A DNA stretch of 64,000 nucleotides, taken from NCBI GenBank assembly GCA_944472155.2, contig OX235275.1, forward strand, positions 52,035,228 to 52,099,227, in the 5' to 3' direction. A program made the position numbers and the translations under genes. Source of the DNA: Trichobilharzia szidati. Its lineage: Eukaryota > Platyhelminthes > Trematoda > Strigeidida > Schistosomatidae. Below, one piece after another: positions 20,287 to 30,929 of this stretch; position 1 is the stretch's first letter; each line of letters starts with the position of its first letter. The notes beneath the pieces are model-generated. The model had not been told where the DNA came from and did not search any database. It was given only the letters and a program-made list of their open reading frames with translations.

Positions 20287-20365
20287 AGTTTGGACAGGTA
20301 CATAGTCTTTATCGGTTCAAAGCGTCTTCGTTACAATAGGAACTTGGGGCTGAGTTCCTTGACAG
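20268..20365 (+). repeat. Direct repeat (possible LTR fragment) after gag
   Basis: About 95 bp matching 19369-19464 in the same orientation (shared words acatagtctttatcggttc and cgtcttcgttacaatagga). Together the pair brackets the gag frame. Confidence 0.65.
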
Positions 20366-20394
20366 ATGTTGAAAATCAATGGTTACCTTCAGAG

Positions 20395-21060
20395 ATTTAT
20401 TGGCAAATATGGGAGATGTAAAGGCTCAGACATCAAATAAATCATAGTGGGGAAAAGGTCTGTCTTCATTCAACTTAATTTTAAAGGTGAAAACATTACA
20501 GGAGTTGTCAACAGAAGACTGAGTACTTCACTAGGCAGAGGCTATCCTGCAGCTAGCTAAGTTGGTTCCCTTTCTGTCGAACAGCTTGCTCTTTGGTGCA
20601 ATTAAAAATCGAAAGATATCCTTCGCAAGTTAACTCCAACTATATATATAAATTTATGTCTATCTAGGGGAGCAGTTACATTGGAAGAACAGAAAGAAGG
20701 GCATGCCTACGATTTTCTGAACATGTACCAAAAAGCCTATGTTTCAAGGGAACAAATGCTTTTAACAGTGAGTGCCATTGCCAGACATCTCATTGATATG
20801 GGTCATGAGGTGCACGTCACCAGATCATTCAAAATTATCAATAGTCAAAAGAGTTCAATTCTTCTAAAGTTTGCCGAAGCGATCTCCGTCAAGCGCCTGA
20901 AACCAGATGTATGTGTTCACAAAGAAGCGGTTATTAGCTTTTCCATGCCTTGCTCCCTGACAACTGGATATTTTCACCCGATCTTTCATCTTTTTGCGTA
21001 GTGCCGGAAGTTTTCTTTGTGTATGGTTATTATTGTTCGGGATAAAGTGTATATTATTAT
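20395..21060 (+). mobile_element. Penelope-like element, thumb and GIY-YIG fragment
   Basis: Thumb-like phrases at about 20470-20520 (LNFKGENITGVVNRRLST) lead to the endonuclease at 20668-20740 (GSSYIGRTERRACLRFSEH). After a frame break comes IARHLIDMGHEVHVTRSFKI, then KRLKPDVCVHKE (20775-20925). It is closest to the PLE at 12750-13706, and it is inactive. Confidence 0.75.
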
Positions 21061-22640
21061 TTTATCCGTATACTAATTGATTGCGACGTATGAGAAGTAG
21101 GTAAGCATTTGAGTAGTATAGTCATGTCACTCACACGCGAATGATAAAAAATATCAGGCAAATAGTTTGAAATTTTCCAATGTAATAAACCCATAGAGTG
21201 CACTTGACAGTCTTGAATTTCACAGAGGTCTTCCCCTAACAAACAATTACCGGCTGATTCGTGAAGTCAAAAATAAACCAAACTATGTCCCTCTGGTTTC
21301 CGTTCGGGAACTTGTTTCTGTGGGGATTTAATTAAATTAACACCTTGTTTTGTTGGATGTAAATATTGATTTCTTTCGCCTCTTACTTAGTCACATTACC
21401 ACTTATAAATCGTAAGCCTCATATTTATGATATCTCACTAGATGAGCTCAGCTCACAATATTTTCTGTTTTAAAATTTGATTTGTTTCTTAACAAATTTC
21501 TAATGAATTCTGTGTCCGATATAATTCATGGAATTTAAAACCTTCCACACTACTTTCGCGAAAATCCATCTGAATTACACCTATAATTACTGGAATTTTA
21601 TTATACTATGATCATTCTTATTAATTACTATTCGAGACATCTTACTGTAATGTGCGTGCGCACTGTTGTAGAGTCCGAAATCCGGACAAAACGCCTGCTC
21701 ATTGCACTCTGGTTTTCAGTAATTCCCTATTTAATGTTGATCTCTCTATGTCTAAGTACAGACTAATCAGTCAACAGTTTGTCAGTCAGAATTTAAATTA
21801 TACAAATATCGATTTCGTATACATTAGTCAGATAATTAACCAATCAGATTTAACCACGTTAATTGCTGGTCATTAATCGGCCCAGTCTCGCAGCATATAT
21901 AATTAGTACATGATAATTTTTTGTATGACTATTTTACTTATATTTGTGATTAATGTATGTCACATTCGCTCATCGTTTGAAAATTCAACACATGTAATAG
22001 GTCCTAACCCAGATCTATAATGAAACGTCAGTATTGCAATAATAAATTTCTGATTTTCATTATTGAGTTTGTTCGAGCAGGAGGATGTACATCACGACTT
22101 ATAATTCATATTCCCTATCAACCAGAAATTTGATATTGATGTAAATGAAGGGTAAGATAAGTGGAGATTTTTATTTCTACTTGCTAATCAGTTATAGCAC
22201 AGAGTTTTGATACCTTCAACTAGTAATTTATTTTCAGAAAGATGACGCTTAGTAACTCGCTTGTTCACCGTTGATATATCGGCTTCTAATGGGGACGCTT
22301 AGAGGATACTGGAAGATTAATGTGATGTCATTCGGTAGATGACGACCGGCAGTGTAATTTAGGATGTGTATTTCACTTGATTATAGAGCCATCAACTGGA
22401 TTTACGCGCAACACTTTGACATTTGAAAAGATGGATGTTGCGTCACAATGGAAACATCATAACTCAGTGGGAATTGAGGAGAAATCGAACTGACGCGTCC
22501 AAAACAGGGTAAAATTTACATCCGTGATTCTACTGGTTGCCACCATCGACCGAATAGATTTCCTGTGTGTATGCCTTTAAATCTGAAAAGAATTCCTTCT
22601 TGAATACTCATGAGAAGTAAGTCAAATAAAGTGCTGTCGT
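21061..22640. other. No clear feature; possible old SINE remnants
   Basis: AT-rich and non-coding. At 22340-22500 there are weak SM-alpha-like words on the minus strand (ggcagtgtaatttaggatg), too diverged to call. Confidence 0.4.
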
Positions 22641-22644
22641 GTGA

Positions 22645-22815
22645 GTTGGTTGTTCAACGGCGAAACTATGACAACTAAGTACGTGGTCCGGAGTTAGATC
22701 CCCAGCCAATGCACATGTAAACTTCGCCTAGTTTATTGGGTAATGGTAAACATGGCAGATAAGAAAGGTGAGACTTCACGCTAGCAACCTAGTCCCTTAA
22801 ATAATCACCATTATT
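22645..22815 (+). mobile_element. tRNA-Gly-type SINE, diverged copy
   Basis: A decayed tRNA-like head (22645-22725, with B-box remnant gttagatccccagccaatgc) and part of the body (to about 22800). There is no recognisable tail. Confidence 0.5.
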
Positions 22816-22827
22816 ACTAAAAATTAA

Positions 22828-23612
22828 GTCAGGCGAAAACCAAACAAACTGGCTGAAGAAGGTGGCAACGAAGACAGAACTCCAAATGAACATAGAGAAG
22901 ACGGAGATGATGAAGATAACTAACTAACAGTAACATCAACAACCAGCACCATTCAACATCAACGGGGGGGATTCCACAGAGGTTACCTCCTTCAAATGTG
23001 TGGGAAGCATTGTTTCAACTACGGGTGAGACGGATGAAGATGTCAAAGTCAGAATCGGAAAGACAAAATACGTCTTCATCAAAATGAAACCGATTTGGAA
23101 ATCTTCTACACTCAACATAAGGAAAACAATTCTTATTTTAGACACCAATGTCAAATCGGCCCTTCTATACGGGTCAGAAACTTGGCGAGCAGGTTACGTA
23201 AAGGATTTCCAGCAGGCTATTGCAGACTTTCATCAACAGCTGCCTTCGATCCATATTGCAGATCAGATATCCAGTCAGAAAAATTTTAAACAAGAAACTG
23301 TGGGAACAAACTAACAGGCGAGAGCTGATCGCCCAACAAATTTGTAGTAGAAAACAGAGATGAATTTATCGAGCACACATTAAGGAGACCGTCGAACGAC
23401 ATCACGCGCCAGGCCCTCGAGTAGAATCCCAATGGGAAGCAACGAGTGGGTGGTCAGTGCGACGGTGATGTGGAGGAGACCGTGTGAGGAAGAGATGAGA
23501 GATTGTGGACAACCATGGCCCAAGCTAAAGAGGACGACGGAAGATAGGAAAAAGTGAAGACTTGTCGCTGAAGCTCCACATTTCACTCAGAACTAAAGGG
23601 AATAATAATAAT
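22828..23612 (+). mobile_element. RTE-type LINE, C-terminal half with 3' end
   Basis: It starts just after the RT catalytic box (words for the KANKLAEEGG region), continues with a CVGSIVSTTGETDEDVKVRIGK-like region near 23000-23060 and the GSETW motif near 23170, and ends at ctcagaactaaagggaat with an AAT tail (23597-23612). The linker and C-terminal frames are broken. Confidence 0.8.
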
Positions 23613-24364
23613 ACTATTAAAATTTCAAAACTCGATATATTCCATTCAGAAAGGGAAATAGAAGTACCGTTCTTGTTAGTGTATACACTTGTGTCCAAAA
23701 TCTCTATCGAAAGAATGTTTTAACTTCAAGGAACGAGAACAATGTCATGAAATCTGAATCTTTTGTTTTAAACAAACAATTCGAAGCAGAAATATGGAAG
23801 TATCAGTGCTCTAAGTTTATCTCGTAGTCAAAATCTCACGGGATCGAATGTCACTGATAATTTTAGAAAAAGTTCTTGTTTCTGCCTGTTTTTCAAAAGA
23901 CAGATCCAATGAGAAGTACAACACACTGATATGCACTCGTCTACATCCAAACAGACGAAAAGTGGAGTGATTCTTTGTAGTTTGAAAGACACTGAATGGC
24001 TAACAATGAAATCAAAAATTAGAGCAGTGTTTCCGTTTTCTGTATTTCAAAAGAGACTTTTTTTTAGAAAAAATGTTCACTTGTATATTTATGCTACTCA
24101 TGTGTAGAGAATTTGTGAGTAGACAATTCAGCTATAGAACATTCGCCTGGCATGTATGTGGTATAGATTTTGAGTCCTGGCCGGCTCCTAACTTCACTTA
24201 TGTTGAACGTGATGCTAGCTACCTCATCCCCATAATTTCAGTGATTGCATCCTCAATAGCTGTGCACATATTAACGAAGGGTGCTTTGAGGTGATAATAA
24301 TTTTTAATAAGTTTTACAGTTAGGCGCCTATTTCCAGGAAAAGGAAAATAATTCATTTGCTCTG
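23613..24364. other. No recognisable feature
   Basis: AT-rich DNA without a repeat match or coding support. Confidence 0.45.
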
Positions 24365-25330
24365 CTTTAGGGTAAGGAAAATTTGTAGTTCTGATTGCGT
24401 TGACTCAGAACTTGACTTCTTAAAAGCCACGCTCGCAGAAAAAGGTTACCCTAACCGATTTATTGACAGCAACATAAAACATAAGTAGTCTAACTGGTCA
24501 CCGACTCAGTTCCAAAGAAAACTTTATTCATGAACTTGGAATTAAAAGGTGATCAAGCTTCAGATGTGCTCAATAACCGTCTCTCGAAAGCAGTCAGTAA
24601 GACGTTCTATGCAGCAAAATTACATATGACGTTCACTAGCCGCAAGTTGTTCTCTACCTCTGTAAAAGAAAAGCTCCCCTTCCCATCTGGCCGCCTCCAT
24701 GTGCATCTATCAGTTCACCTGCTCTTGTGAAGCAAGGTACATTGGCCGTAGTCAGAAGACGCTTTCCACACGGATAAGAGAACATATTCCAGCATGGTTT
24801 TGCAAAGGAAAAGGGAAGTGTGTGTGAAGCTCTATTCTGGAACACTTGATCGACTTCCGTTATTCTGTCAACCCTGACCATCATTTTTAGATCATATATA
24901 GAATCCATGCTAACTTCCAGCGTTTTCGTCGTTACAGACTTCTAGAGGCAGCTGAGGCCTTGGAAATTCATGACTTTAAGCCAGACCTTTGTGTACAAAA
25001 GAAGTATGTACCATCCCTACTTCTGCCATGGCCATAGAGCGATAGACATTTGTTTATTTTGTTTATTTAGTTATTCTATGTACTTTTCCCTTATGACTAC
25101 GATTATTATTATTATTTTTCTCATTTTCAATTCTTTCCACTTCACCCACTTTTCATTTTAAACCCAAAATTATTTATTTTTTCATTTTTTTTACTTTATT
25201 TTTACAACATTGAATTCTATCTTATCAAATTTCACGCCATGTTATGTAACATTTTATATTCGCCTACTAATCTTATAATTATGCACCCCTTTCCAACAAT
25301 ATCTTTACACCTTATGAATTATTTTATGTA
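24365..25330 (+). mobile_element. Penelope-like element, thumb, GIY-YIG and 3' region
   Basis: Phrases in order: DCVDSELDFLKATLAEKGYP and FIDSNIKH (24390-24485), VPKKTLFMNLELKGD (24505-24550), VSKTFYAAKLHMTFTS (24595-24640), IYQFTCSCEARYIGRSQKTL (24705-24760), EHIPAWFCKGKGK, and EIHDFKPDLCVQKKYVPS (24965-25015). These are spread over several frames. The 3' region is shared with the PLE at 18040. It is close to the intact ORF at 62680-63522. Confidence 0.8.
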
Positions 25331-25535
25331 TGCTACTTGACATTTAACTGTGATTACAATCATAAATATTTTATTTGCATTTCATACCACCATTATTACT
25401 ATTATTTCATGTATTCACACCTTTGATCGAATTCCCTCACCGGATATAATTTCTTAAAAACTATACATATATACGATTGTACAGCTTGATAATAAATTCA
25501 TTGTTGAAAAGAGTCTCTTCGCTGAATATTGTTTT
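25331..25535. other. AT-rich spacer, possibly more PLE 3' region
   Basis: No coding signal between the PLE and the next RTE copy. Confidence 0.35.
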
Positions 25536-25996
25536 CTTATTCTACATGTGTCAGAAATTTGGCAAGCGTATCACGAAAAGCATTTCCAACTGCATGTTGC
25601 AAACTTTAATCAACAGCTGTCTCAGCTCCATATTGAAGATCAAATGGCCAACCAGAAAGAATTAGCAACAAGAAACTCTGGGAACAAACAAACATACCAA
25701 AAAACGTATTGATAGATCAATAAACCTAACAAAATGAAGATGGATTGGGCACACACTGGGGAGACCATCGAATGACAGCACGTGCCCGGCTATCCCTGAA
25801 GTCGGACTCAAATGGGAAACGAAGAGGTTGGCTTAGGTCCAAGCGTGACATGGAGGAGACCATGTGAGGAGGATGTAAGTGACTGTGGGCAATCGTGGGT
25901 CCAGCTAAACATGACCACAGAGAATAGGACAAAGTAAAGATGTGTTGTTGAAGCCCCATGTCCCACTCGGAACCTAATAGAATAATAATAACAGTA
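25536..25996 (+). mobile_element. RTE-type LINE, 3' end
   Basis: It starts at the GSETW-like motif, continues through LQTLINSCLSSILKIKWPTR and KMKMDWAHTGE-like phrases in shifted frames, and ends with cccactcggaacc and an AATAAT tail (25979-25990). Strongly 5'-truncated. Confidence 0.8.
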
Positions 25997-26104
25997 TAAA
26001 GGTTTGAAGATGTAAAGAATGCAGATCACACGGGGCATAGAAACATAACTAAATAATATAGTTTCTTAATATGTAAAATGCCTTCAATGAAGACAGGCGT
26101 ATTA

Positions 26105-26715
26105 TATAGTTGAAGGCAGTTGGCAGGACGCCTTGCCTGGACCTACCTTTCATGCCAGTTGGCACTCACTAGTCAGCAAGACGTGTCTGCGAACTTGAAG
26201 GAATTCATTTTCGTTTTGAGATTCAAACCCACGTCATCCAGTGAGTGCTGAGGTCACAGACGTTGCCTCTTAGCTATTCAGACTCGCGGTTAACCTCCAG
26301 TAGGACTGTATTGGATATTTTTGATTGGATGCTAGTTGGTAAGTAGTTTAATGTGTATAATCCTTGGTTCGGTGTAGACTGAATTCTACCAGTCAGTGGT
26401 AACGTGTCTGACTGCAGCATTGGTGACTCAGGTTTTAAACTCAGATGGGACATGAGTTCTTTCGAGGTTGCAGATACGCCTTGCTGATCGACTGGCGAGT
26501 GCCAACTAGTACGAGACCTAGGTCAAAGGTTTCCTGATGACTGCTTCCAAATATCCAATACCGACAATTTACACTGCACCGTAATGGCAAGTCACCTAGC
26601 ATAGTAGTCACATTGTAAATTTGTCTTATAGAATTTAGTCTGCACCAAACAAAGGACTAGAGATACACATTACACTAGTTACTAACTAGTGTCCAATCAA
26701 AAATGAGAAAAGGTG
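26105..26715. mobile_element. Inverted tRNA-like repeat of a third SINE type
   Basis: Two inverted pairs are visible: about 26150-26215 against 26455-26515 (gttggcactca / gagtgccaac ends), and 26322-26400 against 26630-26710 (attggatgctagttggta / actaactagtgtccaat). The middle has tRNA-like boxes (agtcagtggtaacgtgtctg and caggttttaaactc at 26392-26450). It is not related in sequence to the other two SINEs but shares their fold-back design. Confidence 0.5.
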
Positions 26716-26861
26716 TGAACGGTGTGTGTATAGACACAAATCAAAATAAGATTTTTATGTTTAACTGAAGACGAAAAGGTATGCAGGGAATCAAAAAACA
26801 ACTACAATAACCAAGAATCCAAACAGAACTAGATTCATGATAAATCTAGGCAACTTCATTC

Positions 26862-27438
26862 CCTTATCTAGGAAACATCGTTTCAACTACATGTGGCATG
26901 GATGAGGATTTCAAAACTAGCCAGAATTGGAATGGCAATATATACCTTCATTTCTCTGAAATCAGTTTGGAAATTTCTTTCACTCAGCATATAGAACAGG
27001 ATTTGGATCTTCAAGACCAATGTTAGGTCAGTTCTTCTAAATGGGTCAGTGACACAACGCGTCACGGAAAGCAGACTTTTATCAACAGCTGCTATCGTTG
27101 GCCTCATATCGAAGATCATGTGGCCGGCCAAAATTGAGTATCAACGAGAATCTGTGGAGACGAACATACCAATAACCTCTCGCTCCGTAAATATATCTTA
27201 TGAAATGGAGACGGATCGAACACAAGCCCTGAAGACTGTTGAATGATATCGCCCGCCTGGCTCCCGGGTAGAATCTGAGCGAGAAACGTCTAGTTGAGCT
27301 TCCGAAGGTGACGTGGTGAAAATGACAGCCTATGGGTGATCTTGTGAACAGCTAAAGAGGGCTGTAGAGAGCTTGGGGAAATGCAGATTTGCTTCTGAAG
27401 TCTTATGTTCCACTCGTAACAGGGTAGAATAATAATAC
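26862..27438 (+). mobile_element. RTE-type LINE, C-terminal part with 3' end
   Basis: It runs from the conserved stretch after the linker (gaaacatcgtttcaactac) to the 3' terminus (gttccactcgtaacaggg) and AATAATA tail. Very decayed; no frame survives beyond short runs. Confidence 0.7.
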
Positions 27439-27454
27439 ATTTCCAACAAACTTA

Positions 27455-27575
27455 ACAGCACCACTGCATTTACGAATTTCTGCATTGTAATAAAACTACC
27501 GTATACATATTAGAGTAGAGCGTTGAGTGAGGATCTAATCGAAAAAATTAATAAGTCTGAAAAAAGCAGAACAGT
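27455..27575 (+). mobile_element. PLE 3'-terminal remnant
   Basis: It shares attagagtagagcgttgag and gaggatctaat with the PLE 3' ends at 9660-9700 and 47000-47030. Non-coding. Confidence 0.5.
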
Positions 27576-27954
27576 CGACGCCGTTTTATGATAATGATCG
27601 TCGTAAAACTTCATATCTGTAGCATCTTTCCAACAAGAAATTCGTTTTCAACATGAGTAACGTAAACACTTTTGAGCCATACATGGAAGAATTATTCGGG
27701 TGGTTGACTTAAAACTGAAACCAGTCGCAGAGTTTTACAAAATCAATCTATTCAACTGCCTATGACGAGAACTAAGACGAGAAGACCACCCAGCCAAAAG
27801 AACCCTGAAGATAAGCGTTACATATTAGACTATGATGGCAGTTTTCTTTGAGCTATCTACCAATAAACAATTTTGAAGTTTTAGATGTTTACTGAAAGTA
27901 CGGTTTTCAGGTGAGTAGTTCTCAGGGAATTGACTAATTTCAAGTTAAGTCAAG
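27576..27954. other. No recognisable feature
   Basis: AT-rich unassigned DNA. Confidence 0.4.
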
Positions 27955-28325
27955 CATTGACTTCAGCTAGAGTACCACTGAACGGCAAGACTGTATGGAG
28001 GAGTTATTTTGTACCAGTTTGAGATTCATATCAGAATGCGAGACTGTCGGCCATTTAGCCAGTAGGATAGAATTTTTCTAGCTCTTTAATTCTAACTCAC
28101 CAATGTGTTTAGCTGACAGTGGTGTTACATATATCGCTAACTGGCAAAAGCTAGAATTCAAGGGCCAAAAGGACTCACTTCTTGAAGATGAGTGGTTAAC
28201 GGATACACCTCGAGCTCTGAAAGTCTTGGCCGGATTCAATCCCTGGGAGGCAACGTCATCTGCGCGTACTGCTGAGGAGTTTCTGAATACGACGAAACAG
28301 CTGTTTTCTAACTTATATATCCATT
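27955..28325. mobile_element. Decayed inverted hammerhead SINE
   Basis: A minus-oriented remnant (27960-28065) is followed by a plus-oriented one (28115-28310, with ctggcaaaagctagaattc, tRNA-like words, and the ribozyme remnant gactgctgaggag/acgacgaaacagctgt). The compound layout is retained despite many changes. Confidence 0.5.
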
Positions 28326-29218
28326 CATTCATTATCTAGTTCACAAGTTTGACTGTTAATAAGGAATAGACAGTTGACATTAAATCAAGTCTGAATTGTT
28401 AGGCAGACTTGTTAAATTGTTGTATACTTATCGAATATATATATGAACAGTGATCATAACAAGAATGTCTGTTTATCCTCTTGGGAATTGAAACAATATC
28501 TTCTTACAAAATACATTTTTAGTGTTTCTGACAGAATTTAATTAATCACCTCAGCAGTTATTATAATGTCTGTAGGTAGGTATATATGTATATATGTAAT
28601 AAATTGGCCTACATAAAAGACATTTTGACAGAATAAAGAAATGTTGAGCTCTACTCACAGATACCCCTCCCCGCCACACACACACACACAAATACACGCA
28701 GATAATCCCACACTCAGAGATGAATGATATATGCAGACTACTCACAAGTGAGGCGAGCATAAGTGAATAGAATGTTGAAGGCAATGAAACTAGGAATCAT
28801 CAAAAATAAAAGTAGAAACGAGCGTGCTTCACTTGATCTTGATCTGGTTTCATGATAATGAAATACCTCTCTTCAGCCCCCCGCTCTTTCTCTCTCTCTC
28901 TCGCTTGCTTACCCTCCATCTTGTCATGCCTCCTCTTTATTGTTGAATGCTCGAGATATAAACAAACATACGAACGCATATGTATGCATGCGTAAATCTA
29001 CAATTTATAGATGAAACGAAATGATTTACGGCTGGAGAGGGGGGGTGGGGTGAGTTTTGATTTCGGTAAAGGAGAGAGATTTATTGAGAATTCCTTTCTT
29101 TTGTCAATTATTGTACAGATTTTGACTATTGCGAGAATATTTTTGTATGAGTAGAAGAAGATATATGATAAACTTAGCCACAGACCAATATTATTATTAT
29201 TATTAGAACTATTATTGT
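28326..29218. other. No gene; microsatellites
   Basis: CA repeat (28672-28690), TC repeat (28887-28906) and ATT repeats (29188-29204) in otherwise unassigned DNA. Confidence 0.55.
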
Positions 29219-29491
29219 TGTATTTAATTGGTGGATGGTAACTGGCAGTGGAATCCAGGATGCGCATTTCGTCCTATTTAGGACAAGCCACAAGAGGTAG
29301 CTCTCGTGGCCCAAGTAGTCTAGTGGATAACGCTTTGGCGTTTGAAACTATGGGCACTGGGTTCAAGCCTTGGTGGGAACATCATCACTCACTGAGAAAT
29401 TCAGGTACATCCAGCTGGTGACGAGTCCCAAATAGGACGAAATGCGCATCCTGGATTCCAGTGCTAGTCACCATCCACCAATTAAATACTA
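29219..29491. mobile_element. SM-alpha-like element with inverted hammerhead arms
   Basis: The left end (29219-29283) is the reverse complement of the right end (29428-29491): both carry the hammerhead 3' half and the flank with ccaccaattaaata. Between them lies a tRNA-like head (29307-29385: A-box-like agtagtctagtggataacg, B box gggttcaagcc). The ribozyme and flank match what I remember of S. mansoni SM-alpha. The inverted copy makes the transcript self-complementary over about 64 nt. Confidence 0.75.
29409..29456 (+). ncRNA. SM-alpha-type hammerhead motif with core insertion
   Basis: Stem I is ATCCAG/CTGGAT (perfect), stem II GTCC/GGAC, then CGAAA, then ATGC/GCAT and the cleavage-site C. 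The core reads CTGGTGACGAG where the active form has CTGACGAG, so a 3-nt insertion sits in the catalytic core. It is probably inactive. Confidence 0.65.
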
Positions 29492-29936
29492 ATTAAATGC
29501 CCACACATCGTCGAAGCATCTGCCCAAGAAGCTGAAATATCAACTGAGACCAAGCACTTCGGTCCAATCAATCGACAGGAAAATCTAAAATTTAATTATA
29601 TTATTATTATATTACGCTATGTTCCTTCGGTAACACGCCTTCATTGAATTCTGTTTACTATGTTCCCTTTCATCTGATTGTATGATTGCCAACTAGGCTT
29701 AATTTCCTCTTCTCATTTATCGCCTCAATACTACTCTTGGATAGCAGACAAATCGCTGCCTATCCAAGTATCACTGGAAAACATGCCTCGTGTGTGTGTG
29801 ACATCACTTGAAGGTCTCCTCAAAGTGTGTATTCAATCTGCCCCTATTTCTTTCTGAATCATTATTGGTCAGTAAAAACACGTTGCTGCCTGGCTTGTAG
29901 TCGGAGTTCCTTATTTCCAATACTCTCTTGATGGGT
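29492..29936. other. No recognisable feature
   Basis: Unassigned DNA between two SINE clusters. Confidence 0.4.
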
Positions 29937-30165
29937 TGGAGGATTTCTTTATGAGCTGACATCAGTTACAGAGCGATTGGAAAACCACCCGGGAGTACTG
30001 GAGAGCTGTTTCATCCTACCAGTTTGGGAATCCTTGTCAGTACGCTGTCCAGTAATCCCACCTTGTTTTTCAGTGGTTCTCTAACTGATGTCAGCTTATA
30101 ATGAAATCCTACAACCAATCAAACAAAATCGCCACAAAGCCAATACTTAGTAATGTGATCTTTAG
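29937..30165. mobile_element. Short hammerhead SINE palindrome
   Basis: The minus arm (29937-30040, tail and ribozyme) meets the plus arm (30041-30150, part of the ribozyme and tail) with the tRNA-like head deleted. The layout is like 5188-5500. Confidence 0.7.
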
Positions 30166-30190
30166 TATGGAATGAAGACATCAGTGGTCT

Positions 30191-30866
30191 TCAAGTATTC
30201 GTTTGTAGGGATTTGGTTGATTGGTTACAGGATTTCATCATGAACTGACATTGGTTAGAGAACCATTGGAAAACCTTGAAGTACTGGACAGCCATTTCAA
30301 CAGAACGCACCCACACCATGTAGTTCGAACCCAGGACCATCCGGTTACAAGGCGAGCTCGTATACCATTCAGCCACTGGGACCTGATCCAATGGCCCATG
30401 AATTCTAACTTCGGCCAATTCACGATATAGCGCAACCGCAACCGAAATCCTGTATCCAATCAACCAAATCCCTTCAAACCAATACTTGAATATCAATCAG
30501 AGGCTCATTGGCGACTGGTTCTATTCAGGTAGGTAGTTACCTGGGGTTCTAGTGGGAAGTCGTGACCAGTAGGGTGCAGCAGGTTGGGTGTGAGGACAAA
30601 TACTCGCCGAAGACATTGGCTAGCGGTTGCGCTATATCGTGAATTGGCAGAAGCAAGAATTCACGGGCCATTGGATGTGGTCGGGTGCCAGTGGCTTAAT
30701 GGTCTACGAGCTAGCTCGCCTTGTAACCAGAAGGTCCTGGGTTCGAACCCCGGTGTGTGCGTACTGCTGAAGAGTCCCAAACTAGGACGAAACAGCTGTC
30801 CAGTACTCCTTGGTGGTTATCCAATGGTTCTCTAACTAATGTGAGCTCATGATGAAATCCTGTAAT
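30191..30866. mobile_element. Compound inverted hammerhead SINE with target duplication
   Basis: This unit of about 676 bp lies between exact copies of atcagtggtct (30180-30190 and 30867-30877). The minus part (30191-30440) holds tail, shortened ribozyme, tRNA-like head and part of the 5' unit. The plus part begins with a short tail piece (about 30450-30490), then the 5' unit, tRNA-like head (30688-30758, A box gtggcttaatgg, B box gggttcgaacccc), an intact hammerhead and the tail. The internal breakpoints differ from those at 15795-16496. Confidence 0.85.
30761..30806 (+). ncRNA. Hammerhead ribozyme motif, best preserved in the window
   Basis: Stem I GTACTG/CAGTAC is perfect. The core is CTGAAGAG. 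Stem II is GTCC/GGAC with a 7-nt loop, followed by GAAA. Stem III is ACAG/CTGT without a loop, and the predicted cut is after C30800. Every expected core base of a type I hammerhead is present. Cleavage is inferred, not shown; the loopless stem III favours activity in a dimeric fold. Confidence 0.75.
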
Positions 30867-30929
30867 ATCAGTGGTCTGTTCGAAATACTTTTAGTGACAT
30901 GTACGCGAAGTCTCTGAATCATATAGAAG

